NCBI RefSeq assembly: GCF_900116415.1 | Contig: NZ_FPAP01000004.1 | Coordinates: forward strand, 1 to 64,000 | Origin: Chryseobacterium formosense | GTDB lineage: Bacteria; Bacteroidota; Bacteroidia; Flavobacteriales; Weeksellaceae | Length of the DNA stretch: 64,000 bases | Reading direction: 5' to 3' | Shown: positions 18,166-26,880 of the stretch, piece after piece | Numbering within the stretch: position 1 is the stretch's first letter | Layout of the letters: every line of letters starts with the position of its first letter | The notes under the pieces: model-generated | Seen by the model: the letters and a program-made list of their open reading frames with translations, nothing else | The model's database searches: none | Told to the model about the DNA's origin: nothing | Position numbers and translations under genes: made by a program

Positions 18166-19056
18166 TTATTTAATATGAGAAAGAATATATTCCAGCTCAT
18201 CTTCATTTTTAAAGTCTAAAACAATTTTACCTTTTTTACCGGTTCCTGTTGTTTTTATCTCAACTTTTACATCAAGAATATCTGCGATCGTTTTCTGCGC
18301 TCTTTTGTAGTTGTTAGAAAGCTCTGCTTTTGCTCTTTTTGCAGCAGGAGTTTTCGGGTTTTTAATGGCAGCCGCAGCTTGCTCAGACTGACGAACGTTC
18401 AGTTTTTCTTTGATTATTAAATCGAATAAAGTCTGCTGATGTTCTTCGTTTTCGAGACTGATGATTGCTCTTCCGTGACCTGCAGAAATCTCTCCGCTTC
18501 TGATTGCATTCTGAATATCCGGACTTAGTCTCAAAAGCCTGATCGAATTCGTAATGGTACTTCTGTCTTTTCCAACTCTCTGGCTCAGGTTTTCCTGAGT
18601 AAGACCGATTTCTTCCAAAAGTCGGTGATACGTCAATGCGATCTCAATAGCATCAAGATCTTCACGCTGAATATTTTCTACAAGAGCCATTTCTAAAAGC
18701 TCCTGATCGTTTACCAGACGGATATATGCCGGAACAGTCGTAAGACCTGCAATTTTACTTGCTCGGTAACGTCTTTCTCCGGAAATAATTTCAAACTTTT
18801 CACCGTCTTTTCTCAAAGTAATAGGCTGAATTACACCTAAATTTTTGATGGACTGCGCTAGTTCATTTAATGCTTTTTCGTCAAAATAAGTTCTTGGCTG
18901 AGTCGGGTTCGGATAAATATCTTCAATGGAAACCTCCATAATGTTTCCTACAAAGTTTTCTGCTCCTGCATCAGTTGCCGTATTGACCGTGGCTTTGGAT
19001 TCTGCACTCAGAATTGCGCCCAAACCACGTCCCATCGCTCTTTTTTTGTCTTTCAT
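18166..19056 (-). CDS. parB: ParB/Spo0J chromosome partitioning protein
   Basis: This 296-residue DNA-binding CTP hydrolase has a basic, ParA-interacting start (MGRGLGAIL) and the ParB N-terminal domain with ISGERRYRASKIAGL. The HTH region contains LTQENLSQRVGKDRSTITN and the ISAGHGRAIISL segment, followed by a C-terminal dimerisation region. It loads at parS and works with ParA. I saw no parS-like GTTTCACGTGAAAC site in the window. It is separated from parA by a small repeat. Confidence 0.96.
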   Translation of the reverse strand: MKDKKRAMGRGLGAILSAESKATVNTATDAGAENFVGNIMEVSIEDIYPNPTQPRTYFDEKALNELAQSIKNLGVIQPITLRKDGEKFEIISGERRYRASKIAGLTTVPAYIRLVNDQELLEMALVENIQREDLDAIEIALTYHRLLEEIGLTQENLSQRVGKDRSTITNSIRLLRLSPDIQNAIRSGEISAGHGRAIISLENEEHQQTLFDLIIKEKLNVRQSEQAAAAIKNPKTPAAKRAKAELSNNYKRAQKTIADILDVKVEIKTTGTGKKGKIVLDFKNEDELEYILSHIK

Positions 19057-19058
19057 AT

Positions 19059-19143
19059 TGCAAATGGCAATCGGCGTATAGCTTCTTGCTTTAATGTGTT
19101 ATAAATTTAGCAATCGATCAAAAGCCAATTGCTATAAGCTATT
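19059..19143. repeat. Self-similar AT-rich repeat between parA and parB
   Basis: The left part contains ATGGCAATCGGCGTATAGCT. The right part in reverse complement contains ATAGCAATTGGCTTTTGATC. They form a weak, broken inverted repeat of GCAAT/TGGC words similar to those at 40460-40495 and 60410-60460. Function unknown. Confidence 0.4.
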
Positions 19144-19144
19144 T

Positions 19145-19918
19145 TTAATTTTTTACTAAATTTTCGTTTTTCAATAAAACCTCTTCTGCAAGCTGAATGT
19201 ACTGAATTGCGCCTTTACTTTCCGCGTCATAATTCAAGATACTTTCACCGAAACTCGGGGCTTCACTTAATCTTACATTTCTACTGATGATGGTTTCAAA
19301 AACCATTTCCGGGAAGTGGGCATTTACTTCTTCTACGACCTGATTAGAAAGTCTCAGACGACTATCATACATAGTTAATAACAATCCTTCGATGTCCAGA
19401 TCTTTGTTGTGGATTTTCTGAACGTTTTTAATCGTGTTTAAAAGTTTACCAAGACCTTCCAGAGCAAAATATTCACACTGAATCGGGATAATCACAGAGT
19501 CTGCTGCTGTAAGAGCGTTTACCGTAATCAAACCTAAACTTGGAGCACAATCGATGATGATATAGTCATAATCAGCTCTCACTTCTTTCAATGCTTCTTT
19601 CAGCATATACTCACGATTTTCTTTGTCTACCAATTCGATTTCGGCAGCAACCAAATCGATATGCGAAGGAACAATATCTAAGTTTGGAGTTGTTGTTTTC
19701 TGAATACAGTTTCTGGTTTCAACACTGTGTTCCAAAAGATTATAGGTAGAATACTGCACTTCTTCCACACCAAGACCTGAAGTCGCATTTGCCTGCGGAT
19801 CTGCATCAATGATCAGGATTTTCTTTTCTAAAACTCCTAACGCTGCAGCTAAATTTACAGCAGTGGTAGTCTTTCCTACCCCACCTTTCTGATTAGCGAT
19901 ACCTATAATTTTTGCCAT
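19145..19918 (-). CDS. parA: ParA/Soj chromosome partitioning ATPase
   Basis: This 257-residue P-loop ATPase starts at the ATG at 19918 (MAKIIGIANQKGGVGKTTT), which places the deviant Walker A at residues 8-18. Walker B is in YIIIDCAPSLG. The reading frame extends seven codons further upstream, but that extension overlaps a TATTTTTG promoter-like box (19944-19937), so the internal ATG is the better start. It acts with ParB in chromosome segregation. Downstream are parB, DUF5683 and dapB. Confidence 0.96.
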   Translation of the reverse strand: MAKIIGIANQKGGVGKTTTAVNLAAALGVLEKKILIIDADPQANATSGLGVEEVQYSTYNLLEHSVETRNCIQKTTTPNLDIVPSHIDLVAAEIELVDKENREYMLKEALKEVRADYDYIIIDCAPSLGLITVNALTAADSVIIPIQCEYFALEGLGKLLNTIKNVQKIHNKDLDIEGLLLTMYDSRLRLSNQVVEEVNAHFPEMVFETIISRNVRLSEAPSFGESILNYDAESKGAIQYIQLAEEVLLKNENLVKN

Positions 19919-20083
19919 TATTTGAACTTTAAGCTTCAAAAATACACTTTTTTCTCTGCTCTTGGGGAATGACTAAAACGAAAATTGAGTTAAAATATTG
20001 TTAATAAGGGTTTTAGATATAAAAAAAATTATCCACAAAAAAAATTCTTTGTGGATAACTATCGATATTCGTTTTCAGGTTAA

Positions 20084-20929
20084 TTAATTATCAAACTTCA
20101 TTGAAATCGGGAAGCTGAAATAACTTCTTACGGATTCATTTTTTTTATTTTTTCCGGGAATCCATTTTCCTTTTACTGCTTTAATGGTTCTGATGGCTTC
20201 AGCATTGAATGAAGCATCTTTTCCGTTTGCTTTGATATTCGAAATCGTACCGTCTGTTTCTACCACAAAGGTTATTTTTGTACTTACAACTCCTCCTTCT
20301 TCAAAAGCAGAAACATCAAATTTATTCATTACTTTATTTCGGAAAGCATCAATTCCTCCTTCGAAATTTGCACTCTTACTTAATGCTCCTTCGCCAACAA
20401 TTTCGTTAGGATCTTCTACAGGAACAATAGGAACTATTTTGGGTGGGACTACCGTTCCCGGACCGGAAATTACACTTGTAGGAACATTAATCTGCGGGGC
20501 CGGAGGTGCTGTAAAATCATTTTTTAATCCTGCGATCGCATCATCTGGAATATCTTTTACAATATTACTTTCATCCGCATCTTTTGTAGGCGTAGGAACA
20601 GTGCTATCAAACTGTCTTACACTTGCAGGAGGTGGCGTAACAGTTTGTGGAGGTGTTACTACAGGAGGAGTTTCGGGAACTTCAATGATATTAATCGGAG
20701 GAGGTAATTCATATCCCCCACCATCAATAACTTCTGTAGTTTTAAAAGCCGAAATTGCAGCTGGAATAATTGAAACTGCAGCCAATAAACCAACCCCAAC
20801 AAAAAATGCCTTAGTTAAAATTCTGTCTGATTCTGTTCTTAATGCATAAGCTCCATATGCTTTGTTACGGTGTTCGAAAAGGATTTCGTTCAGTCGGAAA
20901 TCCTGATTGTGTTCTAGGTGTTTCATCAC
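20084..20929 (-). CDS. Energy transducer TonB
   Basis: This 281-residue protein has a cytoplasmic start with the Bacteroidota phrase NEILFEHRNKAYGAYALR and one transmembrane helix (residues about 39-61). A proline-rich periplasmic linker (PPVVTPPQTVTPPPASV) follows, and then a TonB C-terminal domain (VSTKITFVVETDGTISNI, FPISMKF). It passes proton-motive energy from ExbBD to outer-membrane receptors such as the one at 36861-38933. No exbB or exbD is nearby. Either of two adjacent ATGs could be the start. Confidence 0.93.
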   Translation of the reverse strand: MMKHLEHNQDFRLNEILFEHRNKAYGAYALRTESDRILTKAFFVGVGLLAAVSIIPAAISAFKTTEVIDGGGYELPPPINIIEVPETPPVVTPPQTVTPPPASVRQFDSTVPTPTKDADESNIVKDIPDDAIAGLKNDFTAPPAPQINVPTSVISGPGTVVPPKIVPIVPVEDPNEIVGEGALSKSANFEGGIDAFRNKVMNKFDVSAFEEGGVVSTKITFVVETDGTISNIKANGKDASFNAEAIRTIKAVKGKWIPGKNKKNESVRSYFSFPISMKFDN

Positions 20930-21217
20930 TATAAAATTAAAATTGTTAATACATATTGATTATCAGTTTTCAACATGATTTTGAATAATCTTTGAAACAA
21001 TATCAAAATATTTGCCAAATTTTTATAAAAACAAAACACTTCCAGTGAAAACTATGTTAAAGTGTAAATTTTAACTATTCATTGGATAAGGATTTGGCTG
21101 GATGATAGAAGCTGAGTGTTAGGTATTTTAAATTTTTGAAAACATTTTGTTTTTGAGAGCTGGATTTACAATGGTGTTAAATGAATCTGAACATGTTTTA
21201 TTTTTCCGTAATTTAAA

Positions 21218-21344
21218 TCGAAGAGATTTTCCTAGCCCCGATTGCAGCTTTGTTTGAGCTCATTTCTATTAGGATTCAGCGGTGCGGCGAAGCCGCGCCG
21301 CTGAATCCTAATAGAAATAGCGAGTGCGGAAAGCGGGAAAAAGC
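21218..21344. ncRNA. Candidate structured RNA or repeat element around a GC-rich hairpin
   Basis: The flanks GAAGAGATTTTCCTAGCCCC on the left and GCGGGAAAAAGCTTC on the right can pair through TTTTCC/GGAAAA and GAAG/CTTC. They enclose the long hairpin at 21262-21318. I recall similar CTAGCCC...GCGGGAAA-type flanks around variable hairpins in flavobacterial intergenic regions. The Rfam Flavo-1 RNA is a family to compare. Strand and function are undetermined. Confidence 0.4.
21262..21318. repeat. 27-bp stem hairpin with GAA loop
   Basis: The arms ATTTCTATTAGGATTCAGCG-GTGCGGC (21262-21288) and their complement (21292-21318) pair over 27 bp with a single G-T position and a 3-nt GAA loop. The inner part is strongly GC-rich in an AT-rich background. 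Confidence 0.9.
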
Positions 21345-21433
21345 TTCTTATTTGAGTTGGAGAGTTTGAGGGTTTGAGAATGGATTATTTTACTTCAACG
21401 ATAACGGTACAGATACTAGCACCTCCCACAATG

Positions 21434-21470
21434 ACAAAAAAAAGACCGCCAAAATTGACAGTCTCTTTTT
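21434..21470 (-). terminator. Terminator of purA
   Basis: On the minus strand GACTGTC-AATTTT-GGCGGTC forms a 7-bp stem with G-T pairs, flanked by A- and T-runs. It lies 21 bp after the purA stop. Confidence 0.65.
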
Positions 21471-21490
21471 AATTTATTTAAAAATATTCC

Positions 21491-22777
21491 TTAGAATAAT
21501 TCTTTTCTGATAATATTTTGGCTTCTTTCAGGACCTACAGAAACTAAGTAAACATTGATTCCCAAATACTTTTCGATAAACTCGATGTATTTCTGAGCAT
21601 TGTCCGGAAGTTCGTCGTAGCTTCTTACTTTCGTTAAATCTTCCGTCCAACCTGGTAAATCTTGATAGATTGGTTCGTAATTGTATAATTTCTCTGTTGA
21701 AGAAGTGAAATAATCGATGATTTTTCCGTCTTCAGTTTTGTAATGCGTTACGATTTTAAGGTTTTCAATCCCTGTAAGAACGTCTAATTTCGTAATCACT
21801 AAGTTATTGATTCCGTTGATCATACAAGCGTGCTTCAAAGAAACAAGGTCTAACCAACCTGTTCTTCTTGGTCTTCCTGTCGTCGCTCCGAACTCACCAC
21901 CAATTTGTCTGATGCTTTCTCCTAATTCGTTGTCTAATTCAGAAGGGAAGGGTCCGTTTCCTACTCTTGTACAATATGCTTTTGCAACACCAATTAAGTT
22001 CTGTAATGAAGTTGGCGGAACTCCCGCTCCTGTACAAACTCCTCCTGTAGAGGGAGAAGAAGAAGTTACGTATGGATACGTTCCGAAGTCGATATCCAAC
22101 ATTAAAGCCTGTGCTCCTTCGAATAAAACGTTTTTTCCGTCTCTGATTGCTTCATTCAACTCCAGTTCCGTATCAACGATTCTGTCTTGAAGCTGCTTTC
22201 CGATTTCTAAATATTCGTTGTAAATTTCTTCAACGTCTAATGTCGGTTTTCCGTAATATTTTTCAAAAAGAGAATTCTTAATTTTTAAGTTTTTCTCGAT
22301 TTTGTCTCTTAAGATTTCAGGATTCAGAAGGTCGATCATTCTGATACCCACTCTTGCAATTTTATCTTCATAGCAAGGTCCGATCCCTTTTTTCGTTGTG
22401 CCGATTTGCGTTCCTCCTTGCTCTTCCTCACGGTAAGTATCCAAAAGAATGTGGTAAGGCATGATCACATGCGCCCTTCTGCTGATAAAAATGTGGTCAG
22501 TTTTCAAGCCTTTGCTTTCGATCTGATTCACCTCCTTAATGAAAGATTTAGGATTTACCACTACTCCATTCGCAATGATACACTTCCCTTTGCACTGAAG
22601 AACTCCCGATGGAAGAAGGTGCAAAACGAATTTCTCTTCACCTACATAAACCGTGTGACCAGCGTTGTCCCCTCCCTGGAAACGTACAACGTAATCCGAT
22701 TTTGCCGATAAAACATCCGTGATTTTTCCTTTACCTTCATCTCCATACTGAAGACCTACAACTACGTAAGTTGACAT
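21491..22777 (-). CDS. purA: Adenylosuccinate synthetase
   Basis: This 428-residue GTP-dependent enzyme makes adenylosuccinate from IMP and aspartate, the first committed step to AMP. Visible motifs are the N-terminal GLQYGDEGKGKI, GDNAGHTV, GIGPCYEDK, FEGAQALMLDIDFGTYP and TTGRPRRTGWLDL. The length is typical. A good promoter lies upstream (22803-22833) and a terminator follows, so it is probably monocistronic. Confidence 0.98.
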   Translation of the reverse strand: MSTYVVVGLQYGDEGKGKITDVLSAKSDYVVRFQGGDNAGHTVYVGEEKFVLHLLPSGVLQCKGKCIIANGVVVNPKSFIKEVNQIESKGLKTDHIFISRRAHVIMPYHILLDTYREEEQGGTQIGTTKKGIGPCYEDKIARVGIRMIDLLNPEILRDKIEKNLKIKNSLFEKYYGKPTLDVEEIYNEYLEIGKQLQDRIVDTELELNEAIRDGKNVLFEGAQALMLDIDFGTYPYVTSSSPSTGGVCTGAGVPPTSLQNLIGVAKAYCTRVGNGPFPSELDNELGESIRQIGGEFGATTGRPRRTGWLDLVSLKHACMINGINNLVITKLDVLTGIENLKIVTHYKTEDGKIIDYFTSSTEKLYNYEPIYQDLPGWTEDLTKVRSYDELPDNAQKYIEFIEKYLGINVYLVSVGPERSQNIIRKELF

Positions 22778-22802
22778 ATTTTACTTTTATTTTAGATTCA
22801 TG

Positions 22803-22833
22803 CAAAATTACTTTTAAAAAATTGGGTGGGCAA
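22803..22833 (-). promoter_or_regulatory. Promoter of purA
   Basis: On the minus strand, TTG (22833-22831), a 20-nt spacer and TAATTTTG (22810-22803) match the Bacteroidota consensus. The box lies 26 bp upstream of the purA ATG. Confidence 0.7.
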
Positions 22834-22936
22834 ATTTGAGAGGAATTTTATTTTTGGGTGGGGTGGAAATCGTGGGGTTGAACTTAAAATTCCTAGCAAA
22901 AAATATTATATTTGAAAATCAATTATTAAAACATAC

Positions 22937-23334
22937 ATGAAAGTATTAAATAAATTTGTTTTCTTATTAGTCATTATAAGCTCCCTAACTTTTGCACAGA
23001 TAAATAAAATAAAGGGAAATGAATATGAAATGACCGGAAAAATCATCAATGATATTTCTCTACCACCAGGTTGCGGCTATGTTGCGTTTGGAGTTGTTGT
23101 AGAATTTGAAATTATTAATACTAATCTAAAAAAATTTACAAATAGGAGAATTCCTATTATTGTAACGTGTCCAGAATCGTATGGGAAAACTTCTTTGAGA
23201 AAAATAAAACTTATAAGCTGATATTTTCAGATAAAAAACAAACTGATTTTGGTTGGACGATTCCCAATCTAAGTATTTTAGAAAAATATGGTTTAAAAAA
23301 AAAGTTTTGGTTAATGAATATTGGAAACACTTAA
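22937..23334 (+). pseudogene. Small secreted protein split by a frameshift
   Basis: The frame from 22937 encodes a signal peptide (LNKFVFLLVIISSLTFAQ) and a beta-rich domain (NKIKGNEYEMTGKIIND) up to TCPESYG, then runs into an unrelated short tail ending at 23221. Shifting the phase at the GGG of 23183-23185 continues the protein as ENFFEKNKTYKLIFSDKK and QTDFGWTIPNLSILEKYGLK to a stop at 23334. The simplest reading is loss of one G in this run. I do not recognise the family. It precedes the Imm35-like gene by 6 bp. A TATATTTG box (22907-22914) is a candidate promoter element. Confidence 0.7.
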
Positions 23335-23340
23335 AATAAA

Positions 23341-23961
23341 ATGCAAGAAAACTCAAAAGATGAATATTTAAAAATAGCCAAAGAATATCTTTTAAATGAA
23401 TATGGAGATATTGTTCAAATATTCGAAGACCATATAAGTGAAACTGATGATACATTTTGTTTTCATTATCAATCTAAAAAGTTTTTTGAAACATTAAAAT
23501 TTGAACACCAATTTGTCGGACAAGGTCCTTTATTCATTTTAAAAAGAAGTAAAAGAATAATTCCTTATGGAAGTGCAACAGGAGAAAAAGCTGGTCTTAT
23601 TAAAATAATTAATCAACTAAATAAGGAAAGATTAATAAGGGTCTACTATAAAGATTATGATATCTGGGATGGAAAGTATGATTTAATAATTAATAAAGTA
23701 GAAGATGAAGCTTGTGGATTGGAAGATGTAATTATTGAAAACTTAGTCAGTGTTTTACTAAAACACAAAATCTGGAAAGCTAATCAATATGATAGTGACA
23801 ATCCAAACGCCTATTACTACACTGAAAAAGAATTAAAAGAAACTCTAATAAAATCTCCATTAATATTAAAAAAACCTTTTTGCAAAAACTTGGAAGATCT
23901 TCTCGTTGATCTTATTAACACAAATATGTATCTTGATTGGACATTATCAGAAGTTAAATAA
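23341..23961 (+). CDS. Imm35/YrhB-like protein with extra C-terminal domain
   Basis: This 206-residue cytoplasmic protein has an N-terminal half (residues about 5-85) resembling the YrhB/Imm35 fold: a first helix (YLKIAKEYLLNEY), then TFCFHYQSKKFFET, and GQGPLFILKRSKRIIPYGS. In known cases such domains occur as immunity proteins for polymorphic toxins. The C-terminal half (VIIENLVSVLLKHKIWKANQ) is not one I recognise. No toxin gene is next to it; the only neighbours are the frameshifted secreted protein and an ABC-F gene. It could be an orphan immunity protein. The family call is by eye only. Confidence 0.6.
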   Translation: MQENSKDEYLKIAKEYLLNEYGDIVQIFEDHISETDDTFCFHYQSKKFFETLKFEHQFVGQGPLFILKRSKRIIPYGSATGEKAGLIKIINQLNKERLIRVYYKDYDIWDGKYDLIINKVEDEACGLEDVIIENLVSVLLKHKIWKANQYDSDNPNAYYYTEKELKETLIKSPLILKKPFCKNLEDLLVDLINTNMYLDWTLSEVK

Positions 23962-23991
23962 ATATTATTCCGCAGAAGCCTTTCAACAGCT

Positions 23992-24010
23992 TAGATTCCT
24001 TCGGAATGAC
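23992..24010. repeat. Fragment of an AGATTCCTTCGGAATGAC repeat
   Basis: The word AGATTCCTTCGGAATGAC matches one end of the dispersed GTCATT...AATGAC element present more fully at 48161-48232. Only a single end is present here, between the Imm35-like gene and the ABC-F gene. Confidence 0.5.
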
Positions 24011-24035
24011 AAACAATTTGGATATTTTATTATTC

Positions 24036-25625
24036 TTATTTCAACAAAACCTCACCACTCACTCCAATATCCTCCAAAAACACCCCATCATGCGAAATCA
24101 CCACCAAAGTCCCATGATAATCCTTAATAGAATTCGTCAGAATTTCCACATTTTGGATGTCTAAATTATTCGTCGGTTCATCGAGAATAATCATGTCTGG
24201 AGCTTTATTGCTGATGGAAAGTCCGCACAGAAGAAGTCGCAGACGTTCTCCACCACTCAGAACATCACATTTTTTGTCCCAGCTTTCCTTTCCGAATAAA
24301 AACCGTGATAATAAAGTTTTCATTTCCGATTCCGGCATTGCATTGTCGTTGAACTGTTGGGCAAAATCATAAACCGTCGCATTTCTATCAATCAGAGAAT
24401 ATTCCTGATCGATATAAATCGTCTGAAAATCCGACTTCGAAATTTTTCCGACAAAAGGTTTCAAATCTCCCAAAAACAGCTTGATTAAAGTCGTTTTCCC
24501 CGAACCGTTCGAACCTTTAATCGAAATTCTGTCACCACTTCGGATTTCAAGATTAAGATTCTCTTTCCAAAGATTTTCTTCATTATATTTAAAATTAGTT
24601 TCCTCCACCAAAATCAAAATTTTCCCTGAATGCAGATTCGAATCATTAAAATTTACTTTCATCTGATCGGCATTTCTCACCGACGAACGCAAATCCCGCA
24701 AATCACCCGAAATATCATTGATTTTCTCAGCATGAATTCCTTTTAACTTAGACGAATTTTTTTCAGCATTATTCCGAAGTGTATTCATCATAATTCTCGC
24801 CACACCCGATTTTTCCTGTTTTCCTTTTCCTCTTGCATCCAATTTTTGCTTTCGTTCCAGCGTTTCGCGTTCCTTCTCCTTTGCTTTTTTCAGTGCCCGT
24901 TCTTTGGAATGAATATCGTTTTGCAGCGCTTCATTTTCGATTTCTTTTTGTTCGGCATAAAAATCAAAATTTCCACCGTAGGTCGAAATCCCCTGATTGC
25001 TTAATTCAAAAATCGTATCAACCAAATTCAGCAAAGTTCGGTCATGACTGACAATCACAACCGTTGAATTCGTCTTTTCAATAAGATCGTACAACAGATT
25101 TCGACCTTCCAGATCGAGATGATTGGTCGGTTCGTCGAGTAAAATAATTTCAGGTTGATTGATCTGAATTCCAGCTAGAAAGACCTTTGTTTTTTGTCCG
25201 CCACTTAGACTTTCCAATGTTTGATTTAAATCTAAATTTTCAAGTTTCCAGTGTTGCAAAGCGATTTGACAGCGTTCTTGAATGTTCCAATCGTCATTCA
25301 ATATTTCAAAATAAATTTCATCCACTTCTCCATTTATTATTTTTTGAAGTGCATTCAATTTTTTGTTGATTTTTAAACATTCCGCTACCGTCAGATGATT
25401 AAAATTTCCAAACATCTGCGGAATATAGAAAATATCACCTTGAATATTGACATTTCCTTCCAAAGGTTCAATTTCATTCGCAATGATTTTCAGCAAGGTA
25501 GATTTTCCCATGCCGTTGCTTCCGACCAAAGCCGATTTTGTGTGAGTTTGTATCGTTAAGTTGATAGAATTAAAAAGCAGATTCCTCGCCGGAAACCCAA
25601 AGGATATATTTTGTAGAAAAAACAT
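24036..25625 (-). CDS. ABC-F family ATP-binding protein
   Basis: This 529-residue soluble protein has two ABC domains and no membrane segments. Domain 1 has GSNGMGKST, LSGGQKTK and ILLDEPTNHLD. Domain 2 has GSNGSGKTT, LSGGERLR and IILDEPTNNLD. They are joined by a charged linker of about 80 residues (LKKAKEKERETLERKQKLDA). ABC-F proteins act on the ribosome. Some rescue stalled complexes and others protect against ribosome-targeting antibiotics. The short linker and missing arm domain resemble resistance-type or translation-factor members, but the exact subfamily is not clear. Confidence 0.9.
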   Translation of the reverse strand: MFFLQNISFGFPARNLLFNSINLTIQTHTKSALVGSNGMGKSTLLKIIANEIEPLEGNVNIQGDIFYIPQMFGNFNHLTVAECLKINKKLNALQKIINGEVDEIYFEILNDDWNIQERCQIALQHWKLENLDLNQTLESLSGGQKTKVFLAGIQINQPEIILLDEPTNHLDLEGRNLLYDLIEKTNSTVVIVSHDRTLLNLVDTIFELSNQGISTYGGNFDFYAEQKEIENEALQNDIHSKERALKKAKEKERETLERKQKLDARGKGKQEKSGVARIMMNTLRNNAEKNSSKLKGIHAEKINDISGDLRDLRSSVRNADQMKVNFNDSNLHSGKILILVEETNFKYNEENLWKENLNLEIRSGDRISIKGSNGSGKTTLIKLFLGDLKPFVGKISKSDFQTIYIDQEYSLIDRNATVYDFAQQFNDNAMPESEMKTLLSRFLFGKESWDKKCDVLSGGERLRLLLCGLSISNKAPDMIILDEPTNNLDIQNVEILTNSIKDYHGTLVVISHDGVFLEDIGVSGEVLLK

Positions 25626-25815
25626 GATTTCTTTCTGTAATTAAAGTTAAAACTGCAATAACTTCGTTCGTTATTGTTTATTAAATCTGAAAGAAATTGT
25701 ATCCTACATCCTGGTATTTTGAAGTTTATGAGTGGCAAAGTTAAGGAAAATTCTGTATTGTATTTTTTATAAACTTTTTAGCATACAGTTAGAAAGTCTT
25801 GAAAATAGTATACCA

Positions 25816-25832
25816 CCCCTCCAAAGGAGGGG
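25816..25832. repeat. CCCCTCC-AAA-GGAGGGG hairpin repeat
   Basis: A perfect 7-bp GC-rich hairpin lies in AT-rich DNA downstream of the LysR gene. The same CCAAAGGAGGGGAATTTT word recurs at 47249. It is a member of a dispersed Bacteroidota intergenic repeat. Confidence 0.6.
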
Positions 25833-25860
25833 AATTTTCCTCAAATAAAATTCAGTAAAA

Positions 25861-26769
25861 TCATACCTCAATTTTATCCATCACCTGTCTGAAAAGTCCT
25901 TTGATATGATCAATCTCCGATTGATACATTGTTTTTTTACGACAACCAAAATAAAGGGTATTTTCGAGCTTTTTCTCTCCTTCCCAGATGAGTTTTACAT
26001 TACCGTTTTCAACTTCTTCTTTACAGAGAAAATTAGGAATTACCGCCAAACCGTTTCCTCCTTTCAGACAACGAAGGATAGAATTCAGATTAGGAACAAT
26101 ATAATTCGGACGGAAATTTGGTTTATGCCCGAAATTGAGCAACCAAAACTGGAAAAGATGTTCCATATCTCCCGTTGTTCCGTACCATTTTTCCTGTTTC
26201 AGCCAGTTCTCGATTTTTTGGGAATCTTTTGCTTTTAAAACCTCATCAAAACTTTCTTTGTCAATATTTTTACCACCAATCAAGACAATTTGTTCGGAAG
26301 AAAAAGCTTCGTGTAAGATGTTGGGTGAAGTGCCTTTTTTGGGTGTAATAATTAAATCTAAAATCCCTTTATCCAACTGATCCAGCATTTCTGGATATTC
26401 TCCAAAACTGATAATCAGATTAAAATCAAGACTCGAAACATACTGTTCCAAAGTGGTCTGAAAAGTTTCAAAACACATTCCCACACTGATGGTCGGAGTA
26501 TGTTTTTCTGTAGATTTCTGAAAGTTTTTCTCAACCTCTTCAAGCTTCGTTAAAGGTTCTGAAATGGCATTAAACAAAACCTTCCCTCTTTCGGTTGGTA
26601 TCATTTTTCTGCCCGTTCTGTCAAATAATTTATATCCGACATAAGCTTCCAACGAGCCCAAATGAAGACTCACTCCTGGCTGAGAAATAAATAAAGAATC
26701 TGCCGCTCCCGTTAAAGTTCCGGTTTTGTAGATCGCTTTGAAAGTTCGGTACCATTCTAAATTAACCAT
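25861..26769 (-). CDS. LysR family transcriptional regulator
   Basis: This 302-residue protein has an N-terminal winged HTH (YRTFKAIYKTGTLTGAADSL, then FISQPGVSLHLGSLE) and a periplasmic-binding-protein-like effector domain from about residue 90 (TISVGMCFETFQTTLEQYV). The target genes are not obvious. Its nearest neighbour upstream is the MarR-GNAT gene in the same direction. The 110-bp upstream region has a perfect ATCAG-N4-CTGAT dyad, probably an autoregulatory site. Confidence 0.92.
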   Translation of the reverse strand: MVNLEWYRTFKAIYKTGTLTGAADSLFISQPGVSLHLGSLEAYVGYKLFDRTGRKMIPTERGKVLFNAISEPLTKLEEVEKNFQKSTEKHTPTISVGMCFETFQTTLEQYVSSLDFNLIISFGEYPEMLDQLDKGILDLIITPKKGTSPNILHEAFSSEQIVLIGGKNIDKESFDEVLKAKDSQKIENWLKQEKWYGTTGDMEHLFQFWLLNFGHKPNFRPNYIVPNLNSILRCLKGGNGLAVIPNFLCKEEVENGNVKLIWEGEKKLENTLYFGCRKKTMYQSEIDHIKGLFRQVMDKIEV

Positions 26770-26844
26770 GATGCTAAATTTTTTGCCAAAATGATATTTT
26801 AATAATGGAGTAATTCACAATTCAACAATATCATTTTTCTGATA

Positions 26845-26873
26845 CAAAGTTACAAAATAATCAGATTACTGAT
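26845..26873 (-). promoter_or_regulatory. LysR promoter region with ATCAG-ATTA-CTGAT dyad
   Basis: A perfect 5-4-5 inverted repeat (26860-26873) lies just upstream of a minus-strand TAACTTTG box (26852-26845), with another CTGAT half site at 26839-26843. The arrangement fits LysR-type autoregulation upstream of the lysR start at 26769. No -33 TTG is visible. Confidence 0.5.
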
Positions 26874-26880
26874 ATTTTTT

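Larger units (their letters stand above)
20930..21433. other. Long intergenic region holding a structured repeat
   Basis: About 500 bp between the TonB and purA genes has no plausible ORF. It contains the 57-bp hairpin at 21262-21318 and its conserved-looking flanks (21218-21344). The rest is AT-rich and I see nothing further in it. Confidence 0.6.

Noticed and set aside
18166..20083. Origin of replication near parAB
   Set aside because: No DnaA-box cluster, parS-like palindrome or dnaA/dnaN genes were seen. parAB in flavobacteria is not by itself proof of a nearby origin.
20184..20849. A 221-codon plus-strand frame opposite the TonB gene
   Set aside because: It is antisense to a clear TonB protein. 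The Gly/Thr/Val-rich product reflects the proline-rich linker read backwards.
23341..23961. A toxin-immunity locus
   Set aside because: Only an immunity-like domain is present and no toxin gene is adjacent, so I reported it as an orphan and not as a system.
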